Assembly (NCBI GenBank): GCA_944385265.1
Contig: CALWWO010000166.1
Coordinates: forward strand, 1 to 6,827
Direction: 5' to 3'
DNA: 6,827 nucleotides
From: an uncultured Oscillospiraceae bacterium
Lineage (GTDB): Bacteria > Bacillota_A > Clostridia > Oscillospirales > Oscillospiraceae
A program made the position numbers and the translations under genes. The notes under the pieces are model-generated. The model had not been told where the DNA came from. It searched no databases and saw only the letters and a program-made list of their open reading frames with translations. Position 1 is the stretch's first letter. Each line of letters begins with the position of its first letter. Positions 5,373 to 6,827 of the stretch are shown here, one piece after another.

Positions 5373-5480
5373 TTCGCTTCGATTTAAAAGTCTTTATTTT
5401 CATTTTCTTTTTGAGATTATTTTCGGGATTCATCGCGAACGAGAATTTTATGAGCGTAAAGAAAACAAGCTTATAAAAGG

Positions 5481-5487
5481 AAGGAGG
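5481..5487 (+). promoter_or_regulatory. Ribosome binding site that fixes the holin start
   Basis: AAGGAGG six bases before the ATG at 5494. The open frame reaches back to 5335 through the hairpin array, but this site and the start of homology place the true start at 5494. Confidence 0.85.
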
Positions 5488-5493
5488 ACGTTT

Positions 5494-5769
5494 ATGAAGA
5501 TAAATTGGAAAGTAAGACTGAAAAATCCTGTATTCTGGCTTACGTTATTGCCTACGGCGGTAACATTTATGTATACCTTGCTGGGGTCTTTCGGAATAGT
5601 TCCCTCGATCAGCGAGGATAACATGATGAATATTATCACGGCGATAGTGACAGCTCTCGGAACTTTTGGGATTCTTGTGGACCCGACTACCAAAGGGGTG
5701 TCGGACAGCGACAAGGCTTTGACGTACGAAGAGCCGATCGTCGATACCGCGGAGGATGACGAACTATGA
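5494..5769 (+). CDS. Phage holin, phi LC3 family
   Basis: A 91-residue membrane protein that makes the pore or lesion through which a phage endolysin reaches the cell wall. It has the phi LC3-type layout: charged head MKINWKVRLKNP, a first membrane segment VFWLTLLPTAVTFMYTLLG (about 13-32), a short polar loop with ISEDN, a second membrane segment IITAIVTALGTFGILV (about 47-62), then the diagnostic DPTTKGVSDSDKALTYEEP and an acidic tail. Length is normal for the family. The stop codon overlaps the amidase start as ATGA, so the two genes are translationally coupled and form a lysis cassette. Transcription must come from upstream; no clear promoter is seen. No phage structural gene lies upstream in the window, so this may be one edge of a prophage or an orphan cassette. 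Confidence 0.92.
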   Translation: MKINWKVRLKNPVFWLTLLPTAVTFMYTLLGSFGIVPSISEDNMMNIITAIVTALGTFGILVDPTTKGVSDSDKALTYEEPIVDTAEDDEL

Positions 5770-6629
5770 AGATATTTATTTCGGTAGGCCACGGGGGAAG
5801 CGACTTTGGAACTGTGGGAATAAACGGGATAAGAGAAAGCGATATAAATCTCGAATTGTGCGAGGCGATCGGTGAAAGGCTTAAAATAAACGGAATAGAA
5901 TATATGTTGTCCCGAACGTCTGACGTCGATAATCCCAGGGCGGAGAAACTCGCGCAGATAGAAAAATATAATCCGGCTTTGGTGCTCGATATTCATTTTA
6001 ATTCCCGTTACGGTGTCGCCGGCGGCGTAGAGGCGTATTATCAAAATAAGATAGCTATCGGCAAAGTTCTCGCGGCAAAGATAAGCTCGGCGGTGGCTTC
6101 CTGTCTTAAATTGCGAAACAGAGGGGCCAAGGTTAAATTGTTATCCGATGGGAGAGACTATTTCGGAATGCTGAGGAATTGTCCGTGTCCCGCCGTTTTG
6201 TTGGAGACTTGTTTTATAGATAACGCCAACGATATGAAAAATTTTATGAATAATAGAGCCGAGACTTTTAAAAGAACGTCGGAAGCGATAGTTAAAGCGA
6301 TTTGTTCTCAGTATAAAATCAAATATCAGGACGGAACCGCGTCTTCCGAAGAGAAAGGTCGGATATTGAGTACGGTACAGACGGGAAGAGCTAAATTTAA
6401 AGTAGGAGACAGGGTATTGATAAACGGCGACCTGTACGCGAGCGCAAACGCGGAAAAAGCCTTGGGAAGCGTAAAAAACGGGAATACGACAGTCACGAGG
6501 TACTCTGAGGGGGCGAGACATCCTTATAATACCATGGGAGATCTCGGATGGATGGATGAGGAAAGCCTCACTTTGATATCTTCTTCTGAAAACGGCGGTG
6601 AAGCTATTTCAGAGGTTGAAAATCGCTGA
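5766..6629 (+). CDS. N-acetylmuramoyl-L-alanine amidase (Amidase_3 endolysin) with C-terminal SH3-like domain
   Basis: Zinc hydrolase that cuts the bond between MurNAc and L-alanine in peptidoglycan. The 287-residue product has an N-terminal Amidase_3 domain (about 1-182) with zinc ligands H9 (SVGHGG), E24 (GIRESD) and H77 (DIHFNS) and the catalytic E147 (LLETCFIDN). A linker (about 183-208) leads to a cell-wall-binding SH3-like domain of the clostridial phage type: FKVGDRVLINGDLYASA, then HPYNTMGDLGWMDEESL (about 209-268). There is no signal peptide, as expected for an endolysin released by the holin encoded just upstream. Its ATG overlaps the holin stop (ATGA) and has GGAGG (5751-5755) ten bases upstream inside the holin gene. 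All key residues are present, so the enzyme looks active. A host autolysin is less likely because of the holin partner and the lack of a secretion signal. Confidence 0.93.
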   Translation: MKIFISVGHGGSDFGTVGINGIRESDINLELCEAIGERLKINGIEYMLSRTSDVDNPRAEKLAQIEKYNPALVLDIHFNSRYGVAGGVEAYYQNKIAIGKVLAAKISSAVASCLKLRNRGAKVKLLSDGRDYFGMLRNCPCPAVLLETCFIDNANDMKNFMNNRAETFKRTSEAIVKAICSQYKIKYQDGTASSEEKGRILSTVQTGRAKFKVGDRVLINGDLYASANAEKALGSVKNGNTTVTRYSEGARHPYNTMGDLGWMDEESLTLISSSENGGEAISEVENR

Positions 6630-6651
6630 GGAATATTTAAAAGGCATTTGA

Positions 6652-6697
6652 TATATTGAAACAGAGCCGTTTTCTCAAACGGCTCTGTTTCAATATA
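6652..6697. terminator. 21-bp perfect hairpin after the lysis cassette
   Basis: TATATTGAAACAGAGCCGTTT (6652-6672) and its exact reverse complement (6677-6697) around the tetraloop TCTC, starting 22 bases after the amidase stop. The stem is far more stable than a typical terminator, and no T-tract follows on either strand (GGCGTGG on the plus side), although each arm contains a T-run. Probably a bidirectional transcription stop or transcript-end stabiliser; a recombination or protein-binding site is possible. Confidence 0.55.
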
Positions 6698-6717
6698 GGC
6701 GTGGATAAAAACGATAA

Positions 6718-6750
6718 CGATAGGGATAATTCCTTATCGGCGGTTTTTTG
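6718..6750 (+). terminator. Second hairpin with T-tract downstream of the lysis cassette
   Basis: CGATAGGGA (6718-6726) pairs with TCCTTATCG (6731-6739), nine pairs with one G-U, loop TAAT, then GCGG and TTTTTT (6744-6749). The four bases between stem and T-run make it a less than perfect terminator, but it is a good backstop for the hairpin at 6652-6697. Confidence 0.55.
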
Positions 6751-6827
6751 TATGATTGACAGTTGATTTTTGCAAAATCGCGTAAAAAGCGGTATATAAA
6801 AGTATCGCCGTTGAGTTGAATCTTATG
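6751..6827. other. Window end without a recognisable gene
   Basis: Contains TTGACA at 6758-6763 without a good -10 box 17 bp downstream, and TTTGCA with TATATA at 18 bp spacing as a weak alternative promoter pointing out of the window. The window ends on an ATG (6825-6827) with no clear ribosome binding site. Confidence 0.3.

Noticed and set aside
5137..5433. Minus-strand 98-codon ORF as a protein gene
   Set aside because: It reads through five strong hairpins and AT-rich flanks, has no ribosome binding site of note and no recognised domain; it is used only as weak support for a TnpB-end origin.
5448..6044. Minus-strand ORF of 198 codons opposite the holin and amidase genes
   Set aside because: It is antisense to two clearly recognised overlapping genes and has no recognisable motif.
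1..6827. CRISPR array, tRNA or rRNA
   Set aside because: No regularly spaced direct repeats and no tRNA- or rRNA-like sequence were seen on either strand.

Overview
The window looks like an accessory, decaying stretch of a low- to medium-GC Gram-positive anaerobe, most likely a gut Clostridia (Oscillospiraceae/Ruminococcus-like). This is inferred from strong AGGAGG-type ribosome binding sites, a phi LC3-type holin with an Amidase_3 endolysin, an IS1182-type transposase and a DUF4143 ATPase fragment. No rRNA, tRNA or CRISPR array is visible.

Layout. (1) 1-705: the C-terminal part of an IS1182-family transposase, entering from outside the window and closed by an intrinsic terminator. (2) 706-1038: non-coding, with two hairpins and a doubtful minus-strand mini-ORF. 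(3) 1039-1491: a chimeric ORF that joins the N-terminus of an OPA-type MFS transporter to the C-terminus of a DUF4143 ATPase, followed by an orphan Shine-Dalgarno sequence. (4) 1557-4408, minus strand: a phosphonate-related block. In transcription order it holds a DeoR-family regulator that has lost its DNA-binding domain and carries a frameshift, a terminator, a promoter framed by a perfect 13-bp inverted repeat, an intact phosphonoacetaldehyde hydrolase (phnX), an overlapping iron-type alcohol dehydrogenase, and a lipoprotein gene broken soon after its lipobox. (5) 4456-5066: a DUF1697 gene split by one missing base, with a strong terminator. (6) 5241-5372: five consecutive hairpins, possibly a remnant of an IS200/IS605-type right end/omega RNA. 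(7) 5494-6629: a translationally coupled holin-amidase lysis cassette, followed by a 21-bp perfect palindrome and a second hairpin with a T-tract.

How the genes work together. PhnX cleaves phosphonoacetaldehyde to acetaldehyde and phosphate. The overlapping dehydrogenase would act on the same aldehyde (giving 2-hydroxyethylphosphonate) or on the product (acetaldehyde to ethanol). The DeoR protein was probably the local repressor and the lipoprotein probably the binding component of an uptake system; both are now broken, so the two intact enzyme genes sit in a damaged locus. The lysis genes are phage-derived, but no other phage gene is visible. At least three ORFs end at recombination-type junctions and two carry apparent single-base deletions, so the region has been rearranged repeatedly. 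The two single-base shifts should also be considered as possible sequencing errors.
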